Both the position numbers and the translations under genes were made by a program. Below, piece by piece: positions 36,786-45,697 of a stretch of DNA of 64,000 nucleotides. Origin of the DNA: Pelagibius sp. (GTDB taxonomy: Bacteria; Pseudomonadota; Alphaproteobacteria; Kiloniellales; Kiloniellaceae); contig NZ_JANQKD010000043.1 of the NCBI RefSeq assembly GCF_028281305.1, positions 22,484-86,483 on the forward strand, in the 5' to 3' direction. Position 1 is the first letter of the stretch. Each line of letters begins with the position of its first letter. A model generated the notes under the pieces. The model did not search any database. It was not told where the DNA came from and saw only the letters and a program-made list of their open reading frames with translations.

Positions 36786-37790
36786 TCACCCGCCGTTCAC
36801 GTAGGCATCGACCTCGGCGATGCGCGCGGCCTTGGCCTCGTCGTCCAGGAAGGAGGCTGCGAAGGAGTTGCGGGCGATCTCGGCCAGCACTGCATCGCTG
36901 AGGCCGAGCGCCTGCTGCACCGCGCGGTAGTTGTCGTTCACATAGCCGCCGAAGTAGGAGGGGTCGTCGGAGTTCAGCGTGACGAAGAGCCCCTTGTCCA
37001 GCATGGTCTTCAGGGGGTGCTTCTTCATGTCGGTCACGCCGCAGAGCCGCAGGTTGGAAAGCGGGCAGACGGTCAGCGGCATCTGCCGTTCGGCCAGCTC
37101 CGCGACCAGTGCCTCGTCCTCCAGCGCCCGGTTGCCGTGGTCGATGCGGTCGACCTGCAGCGCCTCCAGCGCGCCGCGCACGTAGGCGGGCGGCCCCTCT
37201 TCGCCGGCGTGGGCGACCGCGCGGAACCCGGCGGCCCGCGCCTTGGCGAAGACCTCGACGAAAAGCTCCGGCGGATAGCCGTTCTCCGAGGAATCAAGGC
37301 CGACGCCGACGATGCGGTCGCGGTGGTCCATGGCCTGCTCCAGGGTCACCAGGGCATCTTCCGCCGGCAGGTGGCGCAGAAAGCAGAGAATGAGCTTCGC
37401 GGTGATGCCGAGCTGCCGCTCCCCGTCGGCAAGGGCCCGGTGGATGCCGTCGAGGACAGTCTCGAAAGCGACCCCGCGCGCCGTATGGGCCTGGGGGTCG
37501 AAAAAGACCTCCACGTGTTTCACCCCATCGGCCGCAACCCGGCTGAGGTAGGCCCGCGTGAGATCGTAGAAGTCCTGCTCCTCCCGCAGCACTGACATAC
37601 CCTGGTAGTAGAGGTCCAGGAAGTCCTGCAGATTGGAGAAACTGTAGGCGGCCCTGATCGCCTCCACAGAGTCGTAGGGCAGCGAGACGCCGTTGCGCTG
37701 GGCCAGGGCGAACATCATCTCCGGCTCCAGCGAGCCCTCGATATGAATGTGCAGTTCGGCCTTGGGCAGGGAAGCGATGAAATCGGTCAC
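36786..37790 (-). CDS. Adenine deaminase of the adenosine deaminase family
   Basis: 334 residues. Zinc ligands and catalytic residues are in PKAELHIHIEGSLEPEMM, VAHAGEEGPP, IDHGNRALEDEAL and TLNSDDPSYFGGYV. Closer reading favours the yeast Aah1/Pseudomonas-type adenine deaminase over true adenosine deaminase: the LEPEMMFALAQRNGVSLPY opening, VEVFFDPQAHTARG and SDDPSYFGGY match that branch. It would convert adenine to hypoxanthine for purine salvage. Start ATG at 37790; the SDR gene upstream ends 47 bases earlier on the same strand, so they may be co-transcribed. Confidence 0.9.
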   Translation of the reverse strand: MTDFIASLPKAELHIHIEGSLEPEMMFALAQRNGVSLPYDSVEAIRAAYSFSNLQDFLDLYYQGMSVLREEQDFYDLTRAYLSRVAADGVKHVEVFFDPQAHTARGVAFETVLDGIHRALADGERQLGITAKLILCFLRHLPAEDALVTLEQAMDHRDRIVGVGLDSSENGYPPELFVEVFAKARAAGFRAVAHAGEEGPPAYVRGALEALQVDRIDHGNRALEDEALVAELAERQMPLTVCPLSNLRLCGVTDMKKHPLKTMLDKGLFVTLNSDDPSYFGGYVNDNYRAVQQALGLSDAVLAEIARNSFAASFLDDEAKAARIAEVDAYVNGG

Positions 37791-37837
37791 GGAAAGCAGA
37801 TCCTCTTGGGCGCGGCGTCCTTTTTTGCGGTGGGCGT

Positions 37838-38602
37838 TTATAGCGAAATGGAGAAGCCCCCGTCGACCGGCAAGGCGGCGCCGGTGACGAAGTCGCTGGC
37901 GGGCCCGGCAAAAAACGCCGCCAGCCCCTCGAAGTCCTCCGGCCGCCCCCAGCGCGCGGCCGGGGTGCGCTTCAGGACGTGGTCGTTCAGGCCGTCCACT
38001 TCGCGGCGCGCCCGGCGCGTCAGGTCGGTATCGATCCAGCCCGGCAGGATACAGTTCACCTGGATGTTATCCGCCGCCCAGGCTGCGGCCAGAGACCGGG
38101 TGAGCTGAACCAGACCGCCCTTGCTGGCACCGTAGGCAGGGCTCCAGGGTGCCCCGAAGATCGACAGCATGGAGCCATTGTTCAGGATCTTGCCGCCGCC
38201 GGCTTGCTTCATGATGGGATAGCAGGCCTTGGCGCAGAGGAAGGCACTGGTGAGGTTGGCGTCCATCACCTGCTGCCACTCCGCCGCCGCCAGATCCTCC
38301 GGGCGCTTGCGGATGTTGGTGCCGGCGTTGTTCACCAGGATGTCGGGCCCGCCGAGCCGGGCCTGAGTCTCTTCCACCATGGCCGCGACCGCCGCCGCGT
38401 CGGTCACATCGCAAGCGACGGCCAAGGCCGTGGCGCCCAGGCCCTCCAGTTCTGCCGTGGCGGCGGACAGCTTCTGCCTGTTGCGGCCGGCGACGGCCAC
38501 CGCCGCCCCCGCCTTGGCCAGGCCCCGGGCGATGCCCAGACCGATCCCGCCGTTTCCGCCGGTAACCAAGGCCACCTTTTGCGAAAGGTCGAAAGCCTTC
38601 AT
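37838..38602 (-). CDS. Short-chain dehydrogenase/reductase
   Basis: 254 residues of the classical SDR type. Cofactor motif TGGNGGIGLGIA (residues about 14-25), the NNAG motif in ILVNNAGTNIRKRPEDL, and the catalytic Ser-Tyr-Lys set with YGASKGGLVQLTRSLA. The C-terminus (FFAGPASDFVTGAALPVDGGFSISL) matches the gluconate/2-deoxygluconate dehydrogenase-like group. The substrate is unknown. It is co-directional with the DUF1194 gene (21 bases) and adenine deaminase (47 bases), forming a tight run whose members have no obvious common pathway. Confidence 0.92.
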   Translation of the reverse strand: MKAFDLSQKVALVTGGNGGIGLGIARGLAKAGAAVAVAGRNRQKLSAATAELEGLGATALAVACDVTDAAAVAAMVEETQARLGGPDILVNNAGTNIRKRPEDLAAAEWQQVMDANLTSAFLCAKACYPIMKQAGGGKILNNGSMLSIFGAPWSPAYGASKGGLVQLTRSLAAAWAADNIQVNCILPGWIDTDLTRRARREVDGLNDHVLKRTPAARWGRPEDFEGLAAFFAGPASDFVTGAALPVDGGFSISL

Positions 38603-38623
38603 GCCGGATATCCCGCCTGCGCG

Positions 38624-39430
38624 CTACTGCGGCGACACATCGGGGCCTGGTTGGCTGCTGCGGGCGGCAGCCAGGCGCAAGCGGAAGGTCTGCTCGTCGG
38701 GGACGCCGGCGACTTCGAGCAGGAGTTTTTTGCGCACCGCCTCGGCAAAGCTCTGGTTGCCGTCGACGGTGACGACGAAAGCCGCCGGGCCGACGATGAT
38801 GTCCTCCCGGAAGGCCTGCTCCAGGTCGTAGCTGACCGGCCGCCCGCTGGCGCAGGGCCGGCAGAGGATCGCCAGGCCGTTGATCGAGACATCGGCGGCC
38901 AGGGCGGCGTCGCGCGCCGCCTGGACCGGCAGCCCGCCCCAGTTGTTGGCGCTGTCGCCGGAGAAATCGATGATCTTGCGGAAGCCGTCGATATCGTTGT
39001 TCTCGATCAGCGCCAGGCCGGCGGCGATGGCCGAGCCGATGGCATTGCGCCCGAAGGCCTGGCGCGGCTTTTCCAGCAATTGCTGCGCGAAGGCAGCGGC
39101 AGAAGCCTCGCCATCGATGATGGTCCAGGGCACCACCACCTCCTGGGAACTGGCATTGCCCCATTCCACATAGGTGACGGCGATCTTGCCGTCGTGCCCC
39201 AGGCCGATGGCCGCCAGGATGTCGGGGTCGGTGATCGCCTCGGCGTAGCCCTGACGCTGAAAGAAAATCTCGTCGTCGTCGATGGAGCCGGAGGCATCGG
39301 CCAGCAGAACCAGCTCCAGGTCGACGCGCTCGGCCGCCTGCAGCGGAGGCGACATCGCCAGGGCCAGGCTTGCGAGAAGAACGCCAAGGACTCCAAGGGC
39401 CTGCATCGGGGGCCGGGCCGGAAAAGGCAT
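38624..39430 (-). CDS. DUF1194 protein with von Willebrand A-like domain, exported
   Basis: 268 residues. Signal peptide (MQALGVLGVLLASLALAMSPPLQAAE), then a VWA-like fold with the metal-site motif LLADASGSIDDDEI (DxSxS), IDFSGDSANNWGGLP and a Cys pair in LCRPC. DUF1194 proteins are widespread in alphaproteobacteria with no assigned role; a periplasmic adhesion or assembly function is a guess from the VWA fold. The ATG at 39428-39430 is chosen because GCGAGG lies nine bases upstream; in-frame ATG codons further up are less well placed. Confidence 0.88.
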   Translation of the reverse strand: MPFPARPPMQALGVLGVLLASLALAMSPPLQAAERVDLELVLLADASGSIDDDEIFFQRQGYAEAITDPDILAAIGLGHDGKIAVTYVEWGNASSQEVVVPWTIIDGEASAAAFAQQLLEKPRQAFGRNAIGSAIAAGLALIENNDIDGFRKIIDFSGDSANNWGGLPVQAARDAALAADVSINGLAILCRPCASGRPVSYDLEQAFREDIIVGPAAFVVTVDGNQSFAEAVRKKLLLEVAGVPDEQTFRLRLAAARSSQPGPDVSPQ

Positions 39431-39617
39431 GATCCGCATCCTCGCAATGTTGTCGGCGCAGTTGTGTCGGCGCAGTGTCATCGGCGCAGGGGGGTGCCGC
39501 TGCGCAGCGAGCATAGCTTTTGATGCCGGCCGGCGATAGCGGGTCTGTCGTGCAGTCCTCGCTGACAGCCGCGCCGCGCGGAGATAAGCTCTTGCTGAAG
39601 CACGACGGAGGGCGCAG

Positions 39618-40016
39618 ATGTCAACGAAGCGTGGACACTGTCTTTGCGGGGCAGTCAGCTATGAATATGACGGGCCGGAGAACTGGCGCGGGCATTGCCA
39701 TTGCGAATCCTGCCGGCGCAGCACAGCCTCGCCCTTCACCACGTTTTTCGGGGTCGACCGAACGGCTTGCCGCTTTACCGGGGCCGAGCCCGCGGTCTAC
39801 CGCTCTTCTCCCGGTGTGCGGCGCCTGTTCTGCCCGACCTGCGGAACCCCGATCGCCTACGAAAGCGAGCGCTGGCCGGAGGAAACGCACTTCTACGCCG
39901 CCACCCTGGAGGACCCCCGGGACTTTGCGCCCGAGTTTCACGTCTTCTGGTCCGAGCGCCTGCCCTGGGTGCACCTGCAGGACGATCTTCCGAAAAACGA
40001 GGGCAGCGGCAGCTAA
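39618..40016 (+). CDS. GFA/CENP-V-type zinc protein
   Basis: 132 residues. The glutathione-dependent formaldehyde-activating (GFA) fold is shown by its cysteine pattern: GHCLCGAVSY (Cys8, Cys10), GHCHCESCRR (Cys27, 29, 32) and the later FCPTCGTPIAY. These bind structural and catalytic zinc. Most members are of unknown activity despite the family name. It lies 102 bases upstream of the first cyanophycin-synthetase-like gene in the same direction, which might be chance. The ATG at 39618 has a GGAGGGCG site upstream. Confidence 0.93.
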   Translation: MSTKRGHCLCGAVSYEYDGPENWRGHCHCESCRRSTASPFTTFFGVDRTACRFTGAEPAVYRSSPGVRRLFCPTCGTPIAYESERWPEETHFYAATLEDPRDFAPEFHVFWSERLPWVHLQDDLPKNEGSGS

Positions 40017-40118
40017 AGACAGAGGTCCCTCACTCATCTGCAGCGATTCGCGCTTGGCCCGGCGCCAAGGCCCTAGCTATGCTTCGCGGCGCCCGCCGAC
40101 ACTGGGACGCGTTGACCC

Positions 40119-42806
40119 ATGAAAATCCTGAAAGCCAGCGCCTACTCCGGCCCCAACCTCATCGCCGCGTTTCCTCTGGTGCATCTGGCGCTCCAGGTCG
40201 AAGGAACGCAGAGCTGGCCCGGCGACGAAGGAAGCCCGGGGATTTCCGACGGCCTGATCGCCCTGCTGCCGGGCCTGGAGGTGCACCCGGGCAAGTCGAA
40301 CCAGCCGCGTGGCTTCATCGCGGAACTGCGCGGCGGTTCGGATCTGCCGCTGGGCTATGTCGTCGCGCGCGTCGCCACTGAGCTGCTGCGCGACGGCGCC
40401 GATTCGGTGGGCCTGGCCGGCGTTACCCGCCGCGCCGAAGGCGCGCTTCAGGACGCCTTCTTTCTGTACGAAGACGCCGACATCGCAGTGCAGGCGGGGA
40501 AGGTCGCCGTGCTGCTGGTCCTCGCTCAGTTGCCAGCGCGGCTGCGGCCGCGCAACGACTTTCCTCCGAACATCAACGCCAAGGAAGCCCTGGCTTCCTT
40601 CAGGCGATGGGCAGGGGCAGCGGCGCTCGACCAGACGGCACTGGCTTTGATCCGTGAGGCCCGGCGGCGTGATATCCCATGGTTCGTCCTCGACCGGCCG
40701 CGCCGCATCGTGCAACTGGGTCAGGGCTGCAAGCTGCGCCGGATCCGGGAAACCGTTACCGGCGCGACGCCGGCCATCACGACTTGGATTCAGGCGGACA
40801 AGTCGACGACAAACCGGCTGCTCGCCGGCCTTCATTTCCCGGTTCCCAAACAGGCCAGGGTCAGCGATCCGGACGCAGCGGTAAATGCAGCCCGTAAGGT
40901 CGGCTTTCCGGTGGCCGTGAAACCGCTGGATTCCGGAAAGGGGCGCGGCATCTCCCTTATGGTTTCAGATGACGACGCGGTGCGTGCTGCCTTCGCACTT
41001 GCGCGGCGATACAGCGCACAGGTCATCATTGAGAACCATATTGCAGGCGCCGATCATCGGGTGCTGATTGTCGGCGGCCGCATGCTTGCCGCCGCCAGGC
41101 GCCTGCCCGCAGCCGTGACCGGCGACGGCCAGAGCACAGTTGCGGAACTGGTCGCCGAGGTAAACAAGGACCCGCGCCGCGGCGTCGGATTCAGCCGCCT
41201 GATGAACCGCATCGAGTTGGATGCGCAGAGCGATGCCCTCCTGAGCAAACAGGGGCATTCGCGCGAGAGCGTTCCAAAGAAGGATGAGCGCGTGCTGCTG
41301 CGCGAAACCGCCAACATCTCGACCGGAGGCACGGCAATCGATGTGACCGACGCGGTCCATCCGGAAAACCGCTGGATGCTGGAGCGGGCTGTGCGCATAA
41401 CGGGGGCCGACATTGCCGGGGTCGATTTCCTATCGCCGGATATCTCACGCTCCTACCGCGAGGTCGGCGGCGCCATCTGCGAAATCAACGCCTCTCCCGG
41501 CCTGCGCCCCCATCAAATCGCCGAAGGGCCGCCGCGCGACGTTGTCGGCCCCATCGTCGACATGCTGTTTCCTGAGAAAGACAACGGGCGCATTCCCATC
41601 GCCGCCATAACCGGCACCAACGGCAAGACGACCACGTCACGCATGTTGGCCCATATCCTCCGCTGCGCCGGAGACGCGATCGGGGTCAAGACAGTCGGTC
41701 TGGTCACCACCGACGGCGTTCACATCGATGATCAACTGGTCAGCAAGGGCGACTTTGCCGGCGGGACCGGCGCGCGGGTCCTGCTGCGCGATCCGAGCGT
41801 GGAAGCCGCCGTGCTTGAGACTGCCAGAGGCGGCATCGTCAAGACCGGGCTCGCCTTCGATTACTGTGATGTTGCGGCCTTCATGAACGTGGCGACCGAC
41901 CACATCGGCCTCGATGGCATCAGAAGCCTGGACGAAATGGCTTTGGTCAAGGGCCGGGTGATCGAGGCGGCGCGCCGACTGGCGGTTCTGAACGCCGAGG
42001 ACCCGCGATGCCTTGCCATGTCCGCACAGAAGGAACCTGAGCAGGTTTGCCTGTTTTCCGCTGCCGAACTCACCGCCGAGCAGCGCGAACACCTGTCCAG
42101 AGGCGGCCTGGCCGTCAGCCTCGCTGGAGATCCGGACGACCAGGTCATTGTCCTGCATCATCGCGGCGGGACCGAAGAGATCGCACCCGTCAGCCACATC
42201 CCGGCGACCCTGGAGGGCGCCGCACGCCACAACGTTCTCAATGCGCAGGCGGCAGCGGCCCTGGCCTATGGACTGGGCATCCCCTGCGCGCGCATCGGCG
42301 AGGCGCTCTCAAGCTTTGAAAGTTCGTTCGACAGGAACCCGGGCCGCCTCAACGTCTTCGACGGACACCCCTTCAAGGTGGTCATGGACTTCGCCCACAA
42401 TCCCGACTGCGTCAGGGTGATCTGCGATATGGTTCAACGGATGAAGGTGGACGGCCGGCGGATCTGCATGCTGGGCAGCACAGGACATCGCCAGGGGGAA
42501 CACATAGGCGAAGTCTGCGAACTCGTCGCGCAGCGGTTCGATTCCTTCATCTGCACGCGAAACAAGCGTGTCAGCGAAGAACGCCAGAGCATCCGGGGTT
42601 TCCCTGGAGAGGAGATCCCACATCGTCTGGCCGCTGCCTTGATGGAAAACGGTGTCGATGCAAGCCGGATCGTAACCCTCGACGACGACAACGAGGCCGT
42701 CGACAGAGGTCTCAACATGTCACGGGAAGGGGACCTCCTCGTGCTGCTGCTGAACAACAGAGAATGGGCCTGGGAGCGTATCCTCGGCTTTCAGGCCAAG
42801 GACTGA
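40119..42806 (+). CDS. cphA: Cyanophycin-synthetase-like ligase, copy 1
   Basis: 895 residues with the three-part CphA layout: an N-terminal domain (1-220), an ATP-grasp domain (about 225-485) with FPVAVKPLDSGKGRGISL and the metal-binding AICEINASPGLRPH, and a Mur-ligase-like domain whose P-loop GTNGKTTT is at residue 499, followed by LETARGGIVKTGL. CphA builds the storage polymer of an aspartate backbone with arginine side chains. Compared with my memory of classical CphA, this is divergent: the opening reads AYSGPNL rather than an LRGPNxWS motif, and near residue 783 it has STGHRQGEH where GDRRD is usual. A second full copy follows. No cyanophycinase is in the window. The amino acids it joins should be treated as open. 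Confidence 0.85.
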   Translation: MKILKASAYSGPNLIAAFPLVHLALQVEGTQSWPGDEGSPGISDGLIALLPGLEVHPGKSNQPRGFIAELRGGSDLPLGYVVARVATELLRDGADSVGLAGVTRRAEGALQDAFFLYEDADIAVQAGKVAVLLVLAQLPARLRPRNDFPPNINAKEALASFRRWAGAAALDQTALALIREARRRDIPWFVLDRPRRIVQLGQGCKLRRIRETVTGATPAITTWIQADKSTTNRLLAGLHFPVPKQARVSDPDAAVNAARKVGFPVAVKPLDSGKGRGISLMVSDDDAVRAAFALARRYSAQVIIENHIAGADHRVLIVGGRMLAAARRLPAAVTGDGQSTVAELVAEVNKDPRRGVGFSRLMNRIELDAQSDALLSKQGHSRESVPKKDERVLLRETANISTGGTAIDVTDAVHPENRWMLERAVRITGADIAGVDFLSPDISRSYREVGGAICEINASPGLRPHQIAEGPPRDVVGPIVDMLFPEKDNGRIPIAAITGTNGKTTTSRMLAHILRCAGDAIGVKTVGLVTTDGVHIDDQLVSKGDFAGGTGARVLLRDPSVEAAVLETARGGIVKTGLAFDYCDVAAFMNVATDHIGLDGIRSLDEMALVKGRVIEAARRLAVLNAEDPRCLAMSAQKEPEQVCLFSAAELTAEQREHLSRGGLAVSLAGDPDDQVIVLHHRGGTEEIAPVSHIPATLEGAARHNVLNAQAAAALAYGLGIPCARIGEALSSFESSFDRNPGRLNVFDGHPFKVVMDFAHNPDCVRVICDMVQRMKVDGRRICMLGSTGHRQGEHIGEVCELVAQRFDSFICTRNKRVSEERQSIRGFPGEEIPHRLAAALMENGVDASRIVTLDDDNEAVDRGLNMSREGDLLVLLLNNREWAWERILGFQAKD

Positions 42807-42825
42807 GGTTGAGCATCTTCCACGC

Positions 42826-42900
42826 AGGCATTGGCCGGACAGGAGTCGGCCGGGCAGGAATCGGCCGGGCAGGAATCGACCGGGCAGGAATCGACCGGAC
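42826..42900. repeat. 15-bp tandem repeat, five copies, between the two cphA-like genes
   Basis: Units of the form AGGA(A/G)TCG(G/A)CCGG(G/A)C run head to tail. The last four are nearly identical; the first (AGGCATTGGCCGGAC) is degenerate. It starts 20 bases after the stop of copy 1 and ends 42 bases before the start of copy 2. The proline-rich open frames it produces on the minus strand are artefacts. Confidence 0.92.
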
Positions 42901-42942
42901 AGGCACACCGAAGGTCTGGGGTCGGCGCAGGGCTTCTCGGAC

Positions 42943-45642
42943 ATGAAGGTCTTAAAAACAAGCGCCTACGTCGGACCGAACATCGTCGCGCCGGTTCCAG
43001 GCGTCCATCTGCGCTGGACACAGGAACAGCCCCTGCACTGGCCGGGCCAAGCCGACGACAGCGCCTGTACGGAGCGGCTGCTTGAGCTTCTTCCCGGCCT
43101 TTACGAGCACCCCGGCCGGGGAAACGAACCCGGAGCGCTGGCCGAACACCTTCGTGCCACGCCTCCCCTGCCGCTCGGCTATGTGATCGCCCGCATCGCC
43201 ACCGAACTGCAGCGCCTGGAGGGCGATACCGTCCAGGCTGCGATGTTCAGGCAGAGCAAGGACGGGCGCTTTGCGAATGTTTTCTTCCGCTACCGCGACC
43301 CGGAGATCGGGCTGCTGTCCGGGCGGACTGCGATCACACTTGCCCTGGCACTCCTGCCCCAGAAGATCAGAACTGAGCTCGGCCTTTCATGGGCCGCCTC
43401 TGCTGAAGCGGTCATCGAGGATTTTCGCCGCCAGCGCAAGCGGCTGGGCCTCGACCAGACGGCCCGTGCTCTGATTGCCAAGGCAGAGCAGCGCGATATC
43501 CCCTGGTTTGTCGTCCACCGGGGAATGCGGGTGGTGCAGATGGGACAGGGCTGTCATGCACGGCGTATCTGCGAGACCATAACAACGGCGACACCGCACA
43601 TCGGCGCCATGTTGCAGAACGACAAGGCGGCCACCAACAGCCTGCTCGCCGAGGTTTACCTGCCCGTCCCGCGGCAGGCCATTGTCGATACCGCAGACGC
43701 CGCGCTGGAGGCCGCACGGCACCTCGGCTTCCCCGTGGTCGTCAAACCCCATAACGCCAAGAAAGGCCTGGGAGTCACGCTGCAGCCGGAAACCGATGAG
43801 GCAATCCGCGCAGCCTTTGCTCATGCCCACGAGCATAGCCGCTACGTCCTAGTGGAAAAGCACATCGCCGGAGACGACCACCGGGTCCTCGTCGTCGGCG
43901 GCCGGATGGTCGCGGCCGCCAAACGCATTCCGGCGATGGTAACCGGCAACGGAAGCAGTACCATTGCCGAGTTGGTTGCCGAAACGAACAAGGACCCAAG
44001 GCGCGGAACCGGGTTCAGCCGCGTCTTGAACCTCATCGAACTCGATGAACAGGCTGACCAGGTCCTTGCCCGCCAAGGCCATAGCCGGGACAGCGTCCCA
44101 CCAGACAAGGAAGTCGTCTACCTGCGCGGCACGGCCAATATCGCGACCGGCGGCTCAGCGGTCGATGTCACCGAGAAGGTGCATCCATCAAACCGCAGGA
44201 TGCTCGAGCGAACGGCCCGGACACTGGAACTGGACGTTGCTGGAATCGACTTCATCACGCCCGACATCTCCCGGCCCCACCGCGAGGTTCAAGGGGCGAT
44301 CTGCGAGGTCAACGCCTCCCCCGGCCTGCGCGCCCACCTGGTGGACGAAAATGCCCCGGATGTCGTCGGCCCGATCATCGATCTGCTGTTCCCGAAAGTC
44401 CGCAACGGCCGCATTCCCATCGCAGCGATCACCGGAACGAATGGCAAGACCACCACGTCGCGCATGCTGGCCCATATCCTGAGGGTCGGTGGCAGCGACA
44501 TCGGCGTCAATGTCGTGGGCCTGGTCACCACCAGCGGCGTCTACATCAACGGCGACCCAGTTCTCAAAGGCGATCTTGCCGGCCTTGCCGGCGCCAAGGT
44601 CCTGCTGCGAGATCCCTCCGTCGAGGCCGCGGTCCTGGAGACCGCGCGCGGCGGGTTGGCGCGTACCGGATTTGCCGCCGACTGCTGCGACGTCGGGGCG
44701 GTCATGAACATCGCATCGGATCATCTCGGCCAGGATGGCATCAACAGCCTCGACGAAATGGCCGCGCTGAAGGGCCGCGTCGCCGAGGCCGCGCGCAAGC
44801 TCGCTCTTCTGAACGCCGACGATGCGCGCTGCCGGGCGCTGGCTGGCCTGAAAGATCCACAGCAGCTCGGTCTGGTCTCGATGGCACCTCTGGGAGAAGG
44901 ACTCCGCGACCACCTCGCCAGAGGCGGGCTCGCCATAACGTTGGAACCGAGCCCCAAAGGCCCGATGATCGTGATCCACCATGCGGGAACGCAAACCCCG
45001 CTGCTCACGGGGCTCGAGATCCCCGCGAGCCTGGGAGGAGCCGCGGTGTACAACATTCAAAATGCCATGTTCGCGGCCGGCCTTGCCCATGGGCTCGGGC
45101 TCTCCGCCGCGAGCATCACGAAGGCCTTGAAGGGTTTCCGGAACGATCCCGAGCACAACCCGGGGCGGCTCAACGTTTTCGACGGCCATCCCTTCAAGGT
45201 CGTGCTCGACTATGCGCACAACCCCCATGGCGTAGACGCCGTCTGCAGCGCCGTTCGCGGCCTGGAGGTGACCGGACGCCGCATCTGCGTTCTCGCAAAC
45301 GCCGGGAACCGCCACGCTGAACACATCGCGGAGGTATCCGCGGTCGTGGCCGATAAATTCGATTTCTTCATCTGCTCGCGCGACGGAAGCTACAGCGAGG
45401 CTCATACGGCCGCGCGCGGCTTTCCGCCCGAAGAGATTCCCCTTCGCCTTGCCGCATCGCTCAAGAACCGGGGCATCGGTGCTCAGCGGCTGGAGATCAT
45501 CGACGACGAGCAAACAGCGGTCACCCGCGCCCTCGACATGGCGGAGGAGGGCGACCTCCTGGTGATCTTCTCCACCGAGTCAGAATGGTGCTGGAACCGG
45601 ATCGTTCACCACGCTGCCGAAGATAGCAGCTCGGCGGAGTAA
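42943..45642 (+). CDS. cphA: Cyanophycin-synthetase-like ligase, copy 2
   Basis: 899 residues, clearly a paralogue of the preceding gene (starts MKVLKTSAYVGPNIVAPVPG against MKILKASAYSGPNLIAAFPL). Same layout: N-terminal domain, ATP-grasp with FPVVVKPHNAKKGLGVTL and AICEVNASPGLRAHL, and Mur-ligase domain with GTNGKTTT at residue 498 and LETARGGLARTGF. It differs from copy 1 at the ATP-grasp glycine loop (HNAKKGLG against LDSGKGRG) and near residue 782 (ANAGNRHAEH). Both copies keep P-loops and appear intact, so neither looks like a decaying duplicate. They may divide labour, for example as different activities or substrate choices. It converges on the aminotransferase gene. Confidence 0.85.
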   Translation: MKVLKTSAYVGPNIVAPVPGVHLRWTQEQPLHWPGQADDSACTERLLELLPGLYEHPGRGNEPGALAEHLRATPPLPLGYVIARIATELQRLEGDTVQAAMFRQSKDGRFANVFFRYRDPEIGLLSGRTAITLALALLPQKIRTELGLSWAASAEAVIEDFRRQRKRLGLDQTARALIAKAEQRDIPWFVVHRGMRVVQMGQGCHARRICETITTATPHIGAMLQNDKAATNSLLAEVYLPVPRQAIVDTADAALEAARHLGFPVVVKPHNAKKGLGVTLQPETDEAIRAAFAHAHEHSRYVLVEKHIAGDDHRVLVVGGRMVAAAKRIPAMVTGNGSSTIAELVAETNKDPRRGTGFSRVLNLIELDEQADQVLARQGHSRDSVPPDKEVVYLRGTANIATGGSAVDVTEKVHPSNRRMLERTARTLELDVAGIDFITPDISRPHREVQGAICEVNASPGLRAHLVDENAPDVVGPIIDLLFPKVRNGRIPIAAITGTNGKTTTSRMLAHILRVGGSDIGVNVVGLVTTSGVYINGDPVLKGDLAGLAGAKVLLRDPSVEAAVLETARGGLARTGFAADCCDVGAVMNIASDHLGQDGINSLDEMAALKGRVAEAARKLALLNADDARCRALAGLKDPQQLGLVSMAPLGEGLRDHLARGGLAITLEPSPKGPMIVIHHAGTQTPLLTGLEIPASLGGAAVYNIQNAMFAAGLAHGLGLSAASITKALKGFRNDPEHNPGRLNVFDGHPFKVVLDYAHNPHGVDAVCSAVRGLEVTGRRICVLANAGNRHAEHIAEVSAVVADKFDFFICSRDGSYSEAHTAARGFPPEEIPLRLAASLKNRGIGAQRLEIIDDEQTAVTRALDMAEEGDLLVIFSTESEWCWNRIVHHAAEDSSSAE

Positions 45643-45652
45643 AACCCCGGCG

Positions 45653-45697
45653 CCTACTCCCCCGGTACCTACTCCCCCGGTACCTACTCCCCCGGCG
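45653..45697. repeat. 15-bp triplicate containing the aminotransferase stop codon
   Basis: CCTACTCCCCCGGTA occurs three times (last copy ends GGCG). On the minus strand it reads Pro-Gly-Glu-stop three times in the same frame, with TAG at 15-base intervals. It also separates the ends of the convergent cphA copy 2 and aminotransferase genes. Confidence 0.92.

Noticed and set aside
37979..39523. A 514-codon plus-strand open frame
   Set aside because: Antisense to the SDR and DUF1194 genes, both with clear motifs.
42712..42946. Small Ile-Pro-Ala-Arg repeat protein between the cphA genes
   Set aside because: It is only a translation of the 15-bp tandem repeat, with no ribosome site or conserved part.
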